DNA from: Mucidula mucida
Lineage: Eukaryota > Basidiomycota > Agaricomycetes > Agaricales > Physalacriaceae
Direction: 5' to 3'
Length of the DNA: 57,633 bases
Assembly (NCBI GenBank): GCA_015501055.1
Contig: JADNYV010000227.1
Location: forward strand, 1 to 57,633
Part shown: positions 55,970-57,633 of the stretch, piece after piece
Layout: each line of letters opens with the position of its first letter
How positions within the stretch are numbered: position 1 is the first letter of the stretch
Notes under the pieces: model-generated
Databases searched by the model: none
Told to the model about the DNA's origin: nothing
Seen by the model: the letters and a program-made list of their open reading frames with translations, nothing else
Translations under genes and position numbers: made by a program

Positions 55970-57633
55970 ATGTATGGATAAGGAGTCCCAAACATAGACT
56001 TACTAGTATATAAACAGTAGTGTAGCATCATTGTACGTTAGTTCCAATCTCGTTTATACACCTGGCCTAGCCTAGTCTTACGAACGCGAACACTTTCTCC
56101 TTTAGTTCTTGCTGTAGTACCTGGTTTAGTCTTGTGGCTATAGTCAGTCGCTAACAGAAGATCAGAACTACCTTCGACCACCTACCACACATCCCTGATC
56201 GTTGATCAGCACTTCATTGTTTGATCATCACACATTCCCCTATTCCCTTTCCCTATTTACAGATCAACAGATTCCTAATTCCAGCGCACGTCCACATACA
56301 TATGTATTGGTCCCAGTAGCGCCGGCTAACAGTTAGAGATAACTGCCTTGGGTACTGGAAGTAGCCGCTCTCATGAGAACAAACTTTTGGCAGTTGCACT
56401 TCAGTGGGCGCTGTTTACGGGTCAACCCCCATTCCCAGGAAAACTTTGGCTTACCTCACACTAGAGGGACGTTGGCTGGGCAATTGCGAACTTGTGACAA
56501 GCTCTTGGGCTCCGTAGATACATAGTCAGTAGTTGGTAAAATAGCGTAGACAGTTACAATACCTACCTACTTTACTTACCTTACGATACACATCATCATT
56601 CCCCACCCTAGGATTCTATTTCAGATCTAGGCAATTCCCCCTTATTTATCCAAACCTCTATTCCCTCACCCGTTTCATCCAAACCCGCATCACCCATATC
56701 CCCACTTTTACCCTTTCACTCTCTGATCCCCTCACCCCGATTCACCATGTCCAACAAAGCACCTGAACCCGCTTATCACGCTGATGCCGAACCCAAAGGC
56801 CAATCCCTTGTCAACAAGCCTTACGACTATAACGGGGACAAGACCAAGTACAAGAGCTGGTGGCAATCAATGTTCACATACATCCGTGACAAGAAGAACA
56901 ACATCATGTCTGACTCCAAAAGGATTGATGTCGTTCTCTCCTACATCTGAGGAGATTACGTTGATGCATGGGTCCAGAACTACACGGACCAGAACTTCAG
57001 TGAATCAAGAGAGGAATGAAGAGTCTCCTGGGCACAGTTCAAGGAGCATTTGAAGGAGCAATTTGTGGATTCCAACCTTGCGCAAGATGCGCAAGACCAG
57101 ATCAAGCGGTTGCGCCAGGGGCAAGACACCACTCAAGACTTTTTCCAGAAGTTCGAGATCCTGCTCACTCAGGCAGGATATTCGAAAGATGACGCATATG
57201 TTGTGCGTCTTCTTGAGCCCAATGTCAATGAGAAGATCATCAACCAGATCTATGGTAGCCAAGACGGGTTGCCAGAAGAATACAATGACTGGAAGAAGCA
57301 GATCATCCAGATCAATCAGTTGTGGAGAAGGCGGATGGTGGCAAGCAAAAGGCCCGGCATGCAGTCCCAGCCCCAAGCTCCGCAGGCGGCTATATCAAGA
57401 GCCAATCCTACGAACCCACCCCCAACACCGATCACACGACGAGATGCCACCAGCGTTACCTATGGAGGAGCCGGCAGGCTGATGGACATCAACAACGCAC
57501 ATAAAAGAGGACTTTGCTTCAGCTGTGGCAAACACGGCCACGTCAGCAGGTTCTGTCCGAAGAAGGGTCGACCCCAGACGATTCGGGGTCTATGGACCGA
57601 AATGAATGACAAGGAGAAGAAGAAGTTGGCCAA
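55970..57633 (+). mobile_element. 5' part of a Ty3/gypsy LTR retrotransposon (runs off the window)
   Basis: A TATATAAAC box at 56007-56015 with downstream transcript-leader-like DNA suggests the U3/R of a 5' LTR. The LTR start could be as early as about 55720 and its end near 56300, where TTGGTCCCAGTAGCGCC may be the primer-binding site. The gag frame begins at 56747. The second LTR is not in the window, so the limits are approximate. Confidence 0.55.
56747..57633 (+). pseudogene. Gag polyprotein of a Ty3/gypsy element, partial, with two early stops
   Basis: MSNKAPEPAYHADAEPKGQS, then the retrotransposon-gag domain (YNGDKTKYKSWWQSMFTYI, SWAQFKEHLKEQFVDSNLAQ, LRQGQDTTQDFFQKFEILL) and a CCHC zinc knuckle, CFSCGKHGHVSRFC, near 57511-57552. 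The frame is stopped by TGA at about 56948 and again near 57017. In both places a single transition explains the stop, as in repeat-directed or methylation-driven mutation. The sequence ends inside the protein. Confidence 0.8.

Noticed and set aside
1..57633. CRISPR arrays, prokaryotic operons, rRNA
   Set aside because: No regular spaced repeats of CRISPR type, no Shine-Dalgarno-led gene strings, no rRNA-like sequence; all signals are eukaryotic.

Overview
The window is nuclear DNA from a filamentous basidiomycete, most likely a mushroom-forming agaricomycete. The evidence is protein genes split by many 45-65 nt introns, lineage-expanded F-box and small kinase-like families, a family of HNH-nuclease-like proteins with the sequence HICPKRMGD, Ty3/gypsy, hAT and MULE-like relics, and eukaryotic tRNA genes. 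There is no operon structure, no CRISPR and no prokaryotic signal.

Layout. 0.2-6 kb: alpha-ketoglutarate-dependent xanthine dioxygenase (xanA, -), a glutathione S-transferase-like gene (-), and two short secreted or membrane proteins (+). 6-32 kb: an accessory zone with two copies of the HNH family, six F-box genes or relics, a kinase, a pseudokinase-like gene and several short inverted-repeat elements. Conserved housekeeping genes sit inside it: MSH6 (-, 14.2-19.1 kb) and a ubiquitin-like/WLM metalloprotease (+, 27.7-28.8 kb). 30-35.7 kb: tRNA-Val(AAC), a 663-bp TIR element with an 8-bp target duplication, tRNA-Ile(AAT), a long inverted-repeat pair and a secreted class 3 lipase. 37-44.5 kb: a kinase-like gene with degraded catalytic motifs, then a tandem array of three kinase-like paralogues plus a decayed fourth. 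44.8-51.5 kb: intron-containing tRNA-Asn(GTT), a foldback element, the third HNH copy, a Ran-binding-domain (RanBP3/Yrb2-like) gene, a kinase relic with an internal inversion and a canonical Ser/Thr kinase. 52-57.6 kb: a mobile-element zone with a kinase pseudogene split by a small hAT relic, a MULE-like fragment, and the 5' part of a Ty3/gypsy element whose gag runs off the window.

How the parts relate. The conserved genes (purine use, mismatch repair, proteolysis, nuclear transport) look independent. Around them, F-box, HNH and kinase-like families have expanded by tandem and inverted duplication, and many copies are broken. No pathway joining the families is shown.

Major caveat. Single-base length differences, mostly losses in homopolymers, break the reading frame in nearly every long gene, including the conserved MSH6. 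Many of the 'frameshifts' are therefore probably consensus errors and should be checked against reads before any gene is called a pseudogene. True decay (nonsense codons, truncation, insertion, inversion) is also present and is marked separately.
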